A stretch of DNA of 15,329 nucleotides from JBBKWG01 sp037968835. Lineage in GTDB: Bacteria > Pseudomonadota > Alphaproteobacteria > Rhodobacterales > Rhodobacteraceae. Positions within the stretch are counted from its first letter, which is position 1; each line of letters starts with the position of its first letter. Below the pieces are notes generated by a model, which did not search any database, was not told where the DNA came from, and saw only the letters and a list, made by a program, of their open reading frames with translations. The stretch covers positions 1 through 15,329 of the forward strand of contig JBBKWG010000308.1 of assembly GCA_037968835.1 (NCBI GenBank), given 5' to 3'. This document shows, one piece after another, positions 6,886 through 13,537 of the stretch. The translations under genes and the position numbers were made by a program.

Positions 6886-7695
6886 TCAGAAGTAAGGTAT
6901 CGGTTCGACTTCGCGCAGCATCGGCGCGCCGTAGAACTTCTCCCACGTTTCGTTGATCATGCCCGACGAATGCAGGTTGTAGAGCGCGATGTTCAGAACT
7001 TCGGTGAGATTGTCATTGCCCTGTGAAACGCCGATGGCGCAATAGGCGACGAAGATCGGGTTCTCGACAACGCGCCAGGTCACATCGGGGTAATTCTCGG
7101 TGAAGGCCATGAAGAAGTCGATGTTTTCGACGATGGCGTCGGCGCGGCCCTGCCCGACCAGACGGACGGTGTCGGCCAGCGTATCGACAAGCTCCAGCTT
7201 GGCGTTCGGCATGTTCTCACCGATCCAGTCGACGGTCCAGTTGCCGCGCATGTTGGCCAGCGTGACGTTCTCGTTGTTGAAGTCTTCCCAGCTATCGCCC
7301 TCGATCTTGTCGGTGGTGAGAACGGCCAGCACTTCGGTGTGAAGCGGCACGGTATAGTCAATGAGCTTCGCGCGCTCGGTGTTGCGGGTGAGCGCCCCGA
7401 GCGAAATGTCGATGCGGTCCGAGACGAGGAACGGAACGCGCTGCGGCGTTTCGGTCGGCACCCACTCCACTTCGACGCCGATCGCTTCGGCCAGCGCGTT
7501 GCCGACGTCGATGTCGAAGCCTTCCCACTCGCCCGCGTCGTTGCGCGTGCTCATATTGGGAAAGTTGGGGTTGATTCCGATTCGGATCACGCCGTCCGAA
7601 ACGATGTCGTCGAGGCTTTTCGCCTGAACGCCAGTCGATGCCATGGCGGCGAGGGCAATGCCTGCTACGCCTGCAAGGAAATGTCTTTTGATCAT
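6886..7695 (-). CDS. Periplasmic amino-acid-binding protein of ABC importer
   Basis: A 269-residue solute-binding protein of family 3 (SBP_bac_3). Residues 1-25 form a classic Sec signal peptide: basic MIKRH, hydrophobic core, and a VQA cleavage site. The mature part has the family hallmarks GVIRIGINPNFPNMS, GEWEGFDIDVGNALAEAIG and ISLGALTRNTERAKLIDYTVP. The frame stays open to 7917, but the ATG at 7695 has GGGAG 8 bases upstream and begins directly with the signal peptide. It captures the substrate in the periplasm and delivers it to the two permeases. The ligand cannot be read with confidence; the family covers polar amino acids and relatives. The 127-bp gap upstream holds a shared operator-like motif (7767-7793) and a 6-bp leader hairpin (CGGTCC 7717-7722 with GGACCG 7728-7733). 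Confidence 0.93.
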   Translation of the reverse strand: MIKRHFLAGVAGIALAAMASTGVQAKSLDDIVSDGVIRIGINPNFPNMSTRNDAGEWEGFDIDVGNALAEAIGVEVEWVPTETPQRVPFLVSDRIDISLGALTRNTERAKLIDYTVPLHTEVLAVLTTDKIEGDSWEDFNNENVTLANMRGNWTVDWIGENMPNAKLELVDTLADTVRLVGQGRADAIVENIDFFMAFTENYPDVTWRVVENPIFVAYCAIGVSQGNDNLTEVLNIALYNLHSSGMINETWEKFYGAPMLREVEPIPYF

Positions 7696-7766
7696 TCGTG
7701 GTTCTCCCATGTCGGTCGGTCCTGTGCGGACCGGGTTCAGGCAAACATTCAGGTCTTTCGCCCGAA

Positions 7767-7793
7767 TTGTGCGCAAAACGAACTTTTGTGCGC
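7767..7793 (+). promoter_or_regulatory. Shared operator-like motif, copy 1 (upstream of importer operon)
   Basis: Read on the plus strand: TTGTGCG (7767-7773), 5 bases, CGAAC (7779-7783), 2 bases, TTGTGC (7786-7791), continuing GC. The two TTGTGC boxes start 19 bp apart. The same three boxes with identical spacing occur at 10506-10530, and the right half recurs at 9335-9348. It lies about 72 bp upstream of the binding-protein ATG, a normal distance for an operator or activator site. Which regulator binds is unknown. Confidence 0.65.
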
Positions 7794-7822
7794 GATCAGG
7801 GTCAGCGAGAAACCGATCCGAG

Positions 7823-9316
7823 TCAATGCTGTTCGTGGGTGTGTGGGTTTGGCCGGGCATCAAGAACCGCGTCGGCTTCGATTTCGACATCGTAGGGTCC
7901 GATGAGTTCGACGCCACCGATCAGCGTGTTGGCCGGGCGCACGTCGGCAAAGACGCGGGCGTGAACGGCCGAAACGGTCTGCCAGTCATCGGCGTTGCGA
8001 AGATAGATGCGGGTGCGGATGACGTCCGCGACCGTTCCGCCCAGACTTTCGATGGCGGCGAGTATCTTGTCGAGGATATAGACCGCCTGCCCCTCGGCAT
8101 CGGCCGGACAGACGGGATCGCCACCGGGAGTCGTCGCGGTCGTGCCGCTGACGGCAATGTGCTGCCCGTCGCGTACGGCGCGCGCGAAGCCCGCTTTTTC
8201 CTCCCAGATCGAACCGCTGTCGGCGCGCGCGCGGTTGGCGCGGCCCGATACATCGGACACCGCGAAAACCGGTGGCAAGGCGTTCAGGTGATGGCTCAGA
8301 TCGCCCGAGGCGGTCAGGAACGGCGGCTTGCGGTATTCGTCGCCGCAGTCGCCGGGAATGCCCGTCAGCGCGTTGGTTGCGGCCCGGATGGCGGCGCGGT
8401 CGTCGTCGTCGAATTTCAAAGCCAGCGCCTTGAGGTTGTCGTCGCGATGCTGACTTTCGCCCAGACGCACGCCGATGATGGTCGCGCGCACCGCGTCATG
8501 GTCGAGCACCCACGCCGAGGCCACGTTCGAGGTTGAGACGCCGTGCTTTTGGGCGACATTGCCGAGCGTCGCCAGAAGGCGCTGATAGAGCGGCCAGCCG
8601 CCCGCCGCGTCGATGAAACGCTTGTATTTCATCCGGCTCCAGTCCGCGATCTCGCCGGGTTCTTCCTTGCCTGCCCATCGCGACGACAGGAAGCCACCGG
8701 CGAGCGTGCCGAAGGCCAGAAGCGCCACATCGTGCTGACGGGCCACTTCCGACAGGTCTTGCGCCGCGCGGCGATCCAAGAGCGAAAAACAGACCTGATT
8801 CGAGGCGATTTCGATGCCGTTGCCGATCAGCATCTTCAGATGCGCCGCATCGAAATTGGTCAGCCCGATCTCGCGGATCAGACCTTCTTCCCTCAGGCGC
8901 ATCAAATGCTCCAGCGCGTCCAGATACTCGGGCGAGGTGTAGCGCCACCAATGCAACTGCATGACATCGACGGTATCGAGACGAAGCCGCGCCAACGCCG
9001 TCTCGACGTCTTTTCGGACGACATCGGCGCTCATCGGACCCGGTTCGGGGCACCACTTGGTCAGGATTGTCGGTGGTGTCTCGTTGGCCTCGCGCATCGC
9101 CCTGTGAACCATGCCGGCGACGATCTCTGCGCTGCCATAATGGTCGGCCATATCGAAGGTATCGAAACCGGCCCGCGCGTAGGTCAGCAGGTCTTCGGCG
9201 GCTTTGTCGAGATCGAACGATTTGCCGTCGCGCTCCTGATCGGCCATTTGCCAGAGACCCGTGACAAGCCGACGGATCGGCAGGCGTCCAAGCTTGGTGC
9301 GGTCCGGTTCTTGCAT
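7823..9316 (-). CDS. Aldo/keto reductase - RidA (YjgF/UK114) fusion protein
   Basis: A 497-residue two-domain protein. Residues about 8-325 are an aldo/keto reductase barrel with the catalytic tetrad Asp55, Tyr60 (FDTFDMADHYG), Lys87 (TKW) and His122 (QLHWW), and the cofactor-side GLTNF. Residues about 345-487 are a RidA/YjgF domain (GQHIAVSGTTATTPGGD, VRTRIYLRN-type strand, HARVFADVRPANT, DVEIEADAVLDA). AKRs reduce carbonyls with NADPH; RidA proteins hydrolyse reactive imines/enamines. In archetypal RidA the 'PARS' arginine is essential for deaminase action; here the matching position is Asn463 (PANT), so the domain belongs to a non-archetypal Rid group or has another role. The chosen ATG has GGGAGAG 6 bases upstream; the open frame reaches 9466 but has no family sequence there. 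It is divergent from the NAD-kinase relative. No frameshift is needed; the fusion is one clean frame. Confidence 0.9.
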   Translation of the reverse strand: MQEPDRTKLGRLPIRRLVTGLWQMADQERDGKSFDLDKAAEDLLTYARAGFDTFDMADHYGSAEIVAGMVHRAMREANETPPTILTKWCPEPGPMSADVVRKDVETALARLRLDTVDVMQLHWWRYTSPEYLDALEHLMRLREEGLIREIGLTNFDAAHLKMLIGNGIEIASNQVCFSLLDRRAAQDLSEVARQHDVALLAFGTLAGGFLSSRWAGKEEPGEIADWSRMKYKRFIDAAGGWPLYQRLLATLGNVAQKHGVSTSNVASAWVLDHDAVRATIIGVRLGESQHRDDNLKALALKFDDDDRAAIRAATNALTGIPGDCGDEYRKPPFLTASGDLSHHLNALPPVFAVSDVSGRANRARADSGSIWEEKAGFARAVRDGQHIAVSGTTATTPGGDPVCPADAEGQAVYILDKILAAIESLGGTVADVIRTRIYLRNADDWQTVSAVHARVFADVRPANTLIGGVELIGPYDVEIEADAVLDARPNPHTHEQH

Positions 9317-9334
9317 CAATCGCTCTCCCATTTC

Positions 9335-9348
9335 CGAACATCTGTGCG
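9335..9348 (+). promoter_or_regulatory. Shared operator-like motif, half copy in divergent gap
   Basis: CGAAC (9335-9339), 2 bases, CTGTGCG (9342-9348), matching the right half of the motif at 7767-7793 and 10506-10530 with the same spacing. The left TTGTGCG box is missing. It lies in the 70-bp gap between the divergent AKR-RidA and NAD-kinase-like genes, 19 bp upstream of the AKR-RidA start codon, so it overlaps the likely leader region of that gene. Confidence 0.5.
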
Positions 9349-9386
9349 CATATTGAAGCCACCCGCAACCCGCGAAAGTCCCGTTG

Positions 9387-10499
9387 ATGCGCCTAGGTCT
9401 GATCGTGAACCCGAATGCCGGTCTGGGCGGCGCCGTGGGCCTGAAGGGCACCGACGGGCCGGACACGGTGGCCGAGGCGTTGCGACGCGGTGCGGTTCCT
9501 CAGGCCGGTCCGCGCACGCGTTTGGCACTGGAACGCCTGGCGGATCGAGTTCCGGGGGCTGAACTGACTGTCGCGCCCGGTCGTCTTGGTGCGGATTGGG
9601 CCGAGAGCCTGCCGCTCGATCTGCGCGTACTGCCGCCACAGGAGATCAGTGGCACGGCGCAGGACACGCGCCACGCGGTTCGGGCAATGCAGCCGGTCGA
9701 TGTCATGGTCTTTGCCGGCGGCGATGGCACCGCGCGCGATGTGGCGGCTGCGGTGGCTGAGGGGACGGCGATCCTTGGCATCCCTTGCGGCGTCAAGATG
9801 CATTCGGGCGTTTTCGCCGTCACACCCGGCGCGGCGGGGTGGATGATGGCCGAACTGCTGAGCGATCCCGACCGCGTCGGCTGGAACGACGAGGCCGAGG
9901 TGATGGACATCGACGAGGTCGCGCTGCGGGCCGGTGTGCTTGCGCCGAGGCTTTACGGTCTGGCCCGTATCCCGGTTTCGCGCAGTTTGATGCAGGCGGC
10001 AAAGGGCGGGCCGCAAATGAACGCCGCCGCAGCACTCGGCTCGGCAGCGATGGCGGTGGCGCGCGAGATGGCGTCGGGCACTCTCTATGTGATCGGACCC
10101 GGCACCAGTGCGGGCGCGGTGATGACTGCGTTGGGTCAGAAAGCCACAACGCTGGGAGTCGATGCGGTGTTGAACGGCGAGGTCATCGCGCGGGATGCCG
10201 ACGCACGGCGTCTGGCGGAACTCGCCGAGGGGCGGCCGGTGCGGATCATCCTTGGCGTCACCGGCCAGCAGGGGTTTCTTCTGGGTCGCGGCAACCAGCA
10301 GATTGGTGCCGATCTTGTCCGGCGCGCCGGTCGTGATGGATTGATCGTCCTTGCCACCGAGAGCAAGCTGGCGGCGTTGTCGCAGCCGCGCCTTCTGGTT
10401 GACACCGGTGATGCCGAACTCGACGCCGACCTTGCCGGGTTCATCCGGGTCAGAACCAGCGCGAACCGCGAGACCATGATGCGTATCGCGTCGTCTTGA
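9387..10499 (+). CDS. ATP-NAD kinase family protein (COG3199, AcoX-like)
   Basis: A 370-residue protein of the COG3199 ATP-NAD/AcoX kinase family. It has the N-terminal LIVNPNAGLGGAVGLKGTDG (5-24), the diagnostic GGDGT (111-115) that binds NAD/phosphate donor, GIPCGVKMHSGVFA (131-144) and a late LGRGNQQIG (289-297). Housekeeping NAD kinase (PpnK) is shorter (about 250-300 residues) and lacks the MHSGVFA segment, so this is the accessory type often found inside catabolic operons such as acetoin dehydrogenase clusters. The reaction would be NAD phosphorylation to NADP. I start at the ATG at 9387; a TTG sits directly before it, and the ribosome binding site is weak. The next gene on the strand is the GcvPA-like gene, 51 bp later. 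A link to the AKR domain's NADPH need is inference. Confidence 0.87.
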   Translation: MRLGLIVNPNAGLGGAVGLKGTDGPDTVAEALRRGAVPQAGPRTRLALERLADRVPGAELTVAPGRLGADWAESLPLDLRVLPPQEISGTAQDTRHAVRAMQPVDVMVFAGGDGTARDVAAAVAEGTAILGIPCGVKMHSGVFAVTPGAAGWMMAELLSDPDRVGWNDEAEVMDIDEVALRAGVLAPRLYGLARIPVSRSLMQAAKGGPQMNAAAALGSAAMAVAREMASGTLYVIGPGTSAGAVMTALGQKATTLGVDAVLNGEVIARDADARRLAELAEGRPVRIILGVTGQQGFLLGRGNQQIGADLVRRAGRDGLIVLATESKLAALSQPRLLVDTGDAELDADLAGFIRVRTSANRETMMRIASS

Positions 10500-10505
10500 T
10501 TAGGC

Positions 10506-10530
10506 TTGTGCGATATGCGAACAATTGTGC
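10506..10530 (+). promoter_or_regulatory. Shared operator-like motif, copy 2 (upstream of GcvPA-like gene)
   Basis: TTGTGCG (10506-10512), 5 bases, CGAAC (10518-10522), 2 bases, TTGTGC (10525-10530). It fills most of the 51-bp gap between the NAD-kinase-like and GcvPA-like genes and ends 20 bp before the ATG. Here TTGTGCG and CGAACAA also form an imperfect dyad (6 of 7 positions) around the 5-base spacer. It suggests gcvPAB-like expression is controlled separately from read-through of the upstream gene. Confidence 0.65.
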
Positions 10531-10550
10531 AAAGTCGAAGGGAGTCCAAA

Positions 10551-11957
10551 ATGCCTCAAGATACCCGCGCGCATCCGTGGATGGCGAACTCTGCACCTGG
10601 CGCGATTCAGGCGATGCTGGACGAGATCGGCGCCGCCTCTGTGCAGGAGGTGTTTGAACAGATCCCCGCCGATCACTATCGCACGACACCGCTTGATCTG
10701 CCGCCGGCGCTATCGTCCGAAATCGAGTTGAAGCGCGATCTTGTCGACAAGCTGAACAAGAACCAGGATTGCGAGACCAATCTCAGCTTTCTTGGCGCCG
10801 GGGTCTGGCAGCACCACGTCCCGGCCGTCGTCGATGAAATCGTCGGTCGCACCGAATTCGCCACCAACGTCTGGGGCAGCTATCAGTCCGACCATGGGCG
10901 CAATCAGGCGTGGTTCGAGTTCTCGTCGCAACTTGGGGCGCTGCTCAACCTCGATGTCGTGCAATTGCCGGTCTATTCCTGGGGCTGCGCCATTGGACAC
11001 GCGATCCGGATGGCGCAGCGAATCAACGGACGTCGCAAGGTGCTGGTCTCGCAGATGTCGGATCCCGAAAGGCTTTCGGTGATCCGCACCTATTGCCAGC
11101 CGTCGTCGATGGAAAGCCACATCGAAGTCGTCACGGTCGCAGTTGATCCGACCAGCGGGCGGGTGGATCTCGGCGATCTGAAAACCAAGCTGGGCGACGA
11201 TGTTGCAGCGGTCTATTTCGAGAACCCGGCCTATCTCGGGACCATCGAAACCGAGGCTGCCGAGATTGCCCGGATGACACGTGCAGCCGGGGCCGAGACC
11301 ATCGTCGGGGTCGATCCGCTGAGCCTTGGAGTGATGAGTGCGCCGGGCGATTACGGCGCCGACATAGTGACCGGGCCAGTGCAGCCGCTTGGCGTTCACA
11401 TGCAATGCGGCGGTGGCGTCGGTGGCTTCATCGCGTCGCGCGACGAAGAGAAATATGTTCTGGAATACAATGGCTTCCTGGTTTCGATCGTCGAGACCCT
11501 GAAGGACGGCGAATTCGGTTTCGGCCTCGCCTGCCCGCATCAGAATTCCTATGGATCGCGTGAACACGGCAAGGACTGGACCGGCAATTCGACCTATCTC
11601 TGGGCGATTGCGGGCGCGGTTTACATGAGCCTGCTTGGTCCCGAGGGTTTCCGTGAACTGGGAACCCTGATCGTGAGCCGGGCCAGATATGCCGCGAAAC
11701 TTTTGGGCGAGGTGCCGGGCGTCAAGGTCGTCTGGCCGGACACCACGTTCAAGGAATTCGTGGTGAATTTCGATGGCACCGGCAAGTCGGTCGCCGAGAT
11801 CAACGATCTGCTGCGCTCGCGCGGTATTTTCGGCGGCAAGGACATCTCGGGCGAGGCCGACACGCTTGGCCAGTCCGCGCTTTATTGCGTCACCGAAGTT
11901 CATACCGCCGCGGATATCCGCAAGCTGGTTGAAACCTTAACGGAGGTCCTGGCATGA
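10551..11957 (+). CDS. gcvPA: Glycine decarboxylase subunit 1-like protein (GcvPA-like, divergent)
   Basis: A 468-residue PLP-fold protein matching the N-terminal half of glycine decarboxylase (split type, subunit 1) along its length: LSFLGAGVWQHHVPAVV (78-94), VGVDPLSLGVMSAPGDYGADIVTG (252-275), YLWAIAGAVYMSLLGPEGF (349-367) and CVTEVHT (446-452). True GcvPA signatures are changed: YTPYQPE.SQG is WGSYQSDHGRNQA (108-120), the NAS.YDGATA region is LPVYSWGCAIG (129-139), GGPH.GF is GGGVGGF (287-293), and REK.TSNI.T is REHGKDWTGNST (337-348). It likely forms a heterotetramer with the GcvPB-like product. Substrate may not be glycine. The ATG at 10551 has GGGAG 6 bases upstream. It overlaps the next gene by ATGA. 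No gcvT, gcvH or lpd is nearby. Confidence 0.85.
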   Translation: MPQDTRAHPWMANSAPGAIQAMLDEIGAASVQEVFEQIPADHYRTTPLDLPPALSSEIELKRDLVDKLNKNQDCETNLSFLGAGVWQHHVPAVVDEIVGRTEFATNVWGSYQSDHGRNQAWFEFSSQLGALLNLDVVQLPVYSWGCAIGHAIRMAQRINGRRKVLVSQMSDPERLSVIRTYCQPSSMESHIEVVTVAVDPTSGRVDLGDLKTKLGDDVAAVYFENPAYLGTIETEAAEIARMTRAAGAETIVGVDPLSLGVMSAPGDYGADIVTGPVQPLGVHMQCGGGVGGFIASRDEEKYVLEYNGFLVSIVETLKDGEFGFGLACPHQNSYGSREHGKDWTGNSTYLWAIAGAVYMSLLGPEGFRELGTLIVSRARYAAKLLGEVPGVKVVWPDTTFKEFVVNFDGTGKSVAEINDLLRSRGIFGGKDISGEADTLGQSALYCVTEVHTAADIRKLVETLTEVLA

Positions 11958-13519
11958 CCCGCATACCGGAATTCCACGCCGCGAAATGGAACGAACCTGT
12001 CGTCATGCAGATGGGGCGCAAAGGCGCGCGCGGTCAGCTTTTCCCCGCGCCCGAGGCCGAGGTCACGGACGCCGTGGGCGGCGACCTGATCCCGCGCGCA
12101 ATGGCGCGCAAGGATCGCGCGGAATTGCCGGAAATCACCGAGTTCGAGGCGCAAAGGCACTATCTGCACCTGTCGCAGATGACCCTTGGAATGATGGGGA
12201 TCAGCCTGTTTGGCACCTGCACCATGAAATACAACTCGAAGGCGGCGGAGTATGCGACGCTGCGCCCGCAACTGGGTGAAGTGCATCCCTATCAGCATCC
12301 CGACACGTTGCAGGGCGTGCTTGAAATCATCCACGATTTCGACGTTATCCTGCGCAGCCTCTCTGGCATGGATCAGTTCATTTTTCAGGCCGGTGGCGGT
12401 GCCGACGCGGCCTACACGATGGCCGCCGTCGCGCGCGCCTATTGGGATGATCGCGGCATGCTGGGGCAGCGCACCGAAATGGTGACCTCGGTGCAGGCGC
12501 ATCCCTGCAACCCTGCAACGGCGGCGGCGGCGGGATTCAAAGTGGTGAACCTGCCGCTGGAGGAGAACGGCTATCCCTCGCTTGACGCGTTGAAGGCAGC
12601 GGTCAGCGAGAAAACCGCGCTGATCATGATCAACAATCCCGACGACATGGGCATCTATAATCCCGAGATCAAGGAATGGCTGAAGGTCGCCAGGGACGCC
12701 GGGGCGCTTTGCTTTTACGACCATGCGAATTTCAACGGGGTAATGGGCAAACTGTCGGCGCGTGAACTGGGCTTTGATGCCTGCATGTTCATGCTGCACA
12801 AGACTTTCGGCGCACCAAAGGCAGGCGGTGGACCCGCTGTCGGCGCCTATGGCTGCACCGACGAATTGGCCCCCTACCTGCCCTGTCCGGTGGTGGTGAA
12901 AGAGGGCGCGCGCTATGTCCTCGACGAGGACCGCCCGAAATCGGCGGGCAAGGTGCGCGAGTTCTGGGGCAACGTCCCGCAGATCGTCAAGGCCTACGCC
13001 TGGGCGCGGGCGATGGGGGCGGAGGGCATAGAGTTGGCCTCGGATATCTCGGTCGTGGCGAACAATTACATGGACAAGAAGCTGGCTCAGATTCCGGGGC
13101 TGAAGATCTCGAACCCCTCGATCGACGTCTGGCGCATGGAAATGACGCGTTGGTCGCTTGGTCCGCTGACCGAGGAAACCGGCGTTTCAACGGTCGATTT
13201 CGCCAACCGGATGGCCGATTACGGAATCGACCCCTACTGGATGAGCCACGAGCCCTGGATTGTGGCCGAACCGTTCACGCCCGAGGCTGGCGAGTTGTGG
13301 TCGAAGGAGGACATCGACACCTGGGTCGGCGTCATCGCCCAGATCGCCGAGGAAGCGCGCAGCAATCCCGAGTTGGTGAAAACCGCGCCGCACAATCAGC
13401 CGATCGCGCAGGTCAAGGGCGGCGCGTTCGAGGATCCGGGCAAATGGGCGATGACCTGGCGGGCCTACCAGCGCAAGCACGCCAGCCGCGACCAGCCCGC
13501 CAACAAGGGCGTGGCGTGA
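11954..13519 (+). CDS. gcvPB: Glycine decarboxylase subunit 2-like protein (GcvPB-like, divergent)
   Basis: A 521-residue PLP enzyme matching the C-terminal (catalytic) half of glycine decarboxylase. The PLP lysine is Lys283 in MLHKTFGAPKAGGGP (280-294), and Asp256 in CFYDHANFNG (253-262) should bind the PLP ring nitrogen. It keeps GTCTMKYN (87-94), HPYQ (111-114), NPATA (186-190) and RPKSAGKVREFWGN (327-340). It differs from true GcvP at signature points: PHGGGGPG is PKAGGGPAVG, the AAGA.GE region is QAGGGADAAYT (145-155), HG.NPA is HPCNPA (183-188), and DGAN.N is DHANFN. It runs about 30-40 residues longer at the C-terminus than usual subunit 2 proteins. The gene overlaps its partner by 4 bp, implying coupled translation and a complex. 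The fold is certain; ordinary glycine cleavage is doubtful. Confidence 0.87.
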   Translation: MTRIPEFHAAKWNEPVVMQMGRKGARGQLFPAPEAEVTDAVGGDLIPRAMARKDRAELPEITEFEAQRHYLHLSQMTLGMMGISLFGTCTMKYNSKAAEYATLRPQLGEVHPYQHPDTLQGVLEIIHDFDVILRSLSGMDQFIFQAGGGADAAYTMAAVARAYWDDRGMLGQRTEMVTSVQAHPCNPATAAAAGFKVVNLPLEENGYPSLDALKAAVSEKTALIMINNPDDMGIYNPEIKEWLKVARDAGALCFYDHANFNGVMGKLSARELGFDACMFMLHKTFGAPKAGGGPAVGAYGCTDELAPYLPCPVVVKEGARYVLDEDRPKSAGKVREFWGNVPQIVKAYAWARAMGAEGIELASDISVVANNYMDKKLAQIPGLKISNPSIDVWRMEMTRWSLGPLTEETGVSTVDFANRMADYGIDPYWMSHEPWIVAEPFTPEAGELWSKEDIDTWVGVIAQIAEEARSNPELVKTAPHNQPIAQVKGGAFEDPGKWAMTWRAYQRKHASRDQPANKGVA

Positions 13520-13537
13520 GCCATGATCGCGCGCGCG

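Noticed and set aside
7717..7733. 6-bp hairpin in the binding-protein leader as a riboswitch or attenuator
   Set aside because: A single short stem with a 5-base loop and no conserved riboswitch features or leader peptide.
7696..7917. N-terminal extension of 74 residues on the binding protein
   Set aside because: The internal ATG at 7695 has a good ribosome binding site and begins with the signal peptide; the extension would cover the shared operator motif and overlap the AKR-RidA gene.
8543..9562. Plus-strand frame (339 codons) opposite AKR-RidA and running into the NAD-kinase gene
   Set aside because: It spans two confident genes in another frame and shows no family sequence.
10710..11903. 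Long open frame (397 codons) on the minus strand opposite the GcvPA-like gene
   Set aside because: No domain or plausible start context; the plus-strand frame has a full-length family match and a good ribosome binding site.
13520..13537. CGCGCGCG-rich 18-bp gap as a bidirectional terminator
   Set aside because: Self-complementary but with no loop and no T-run on either strand; too short to call.
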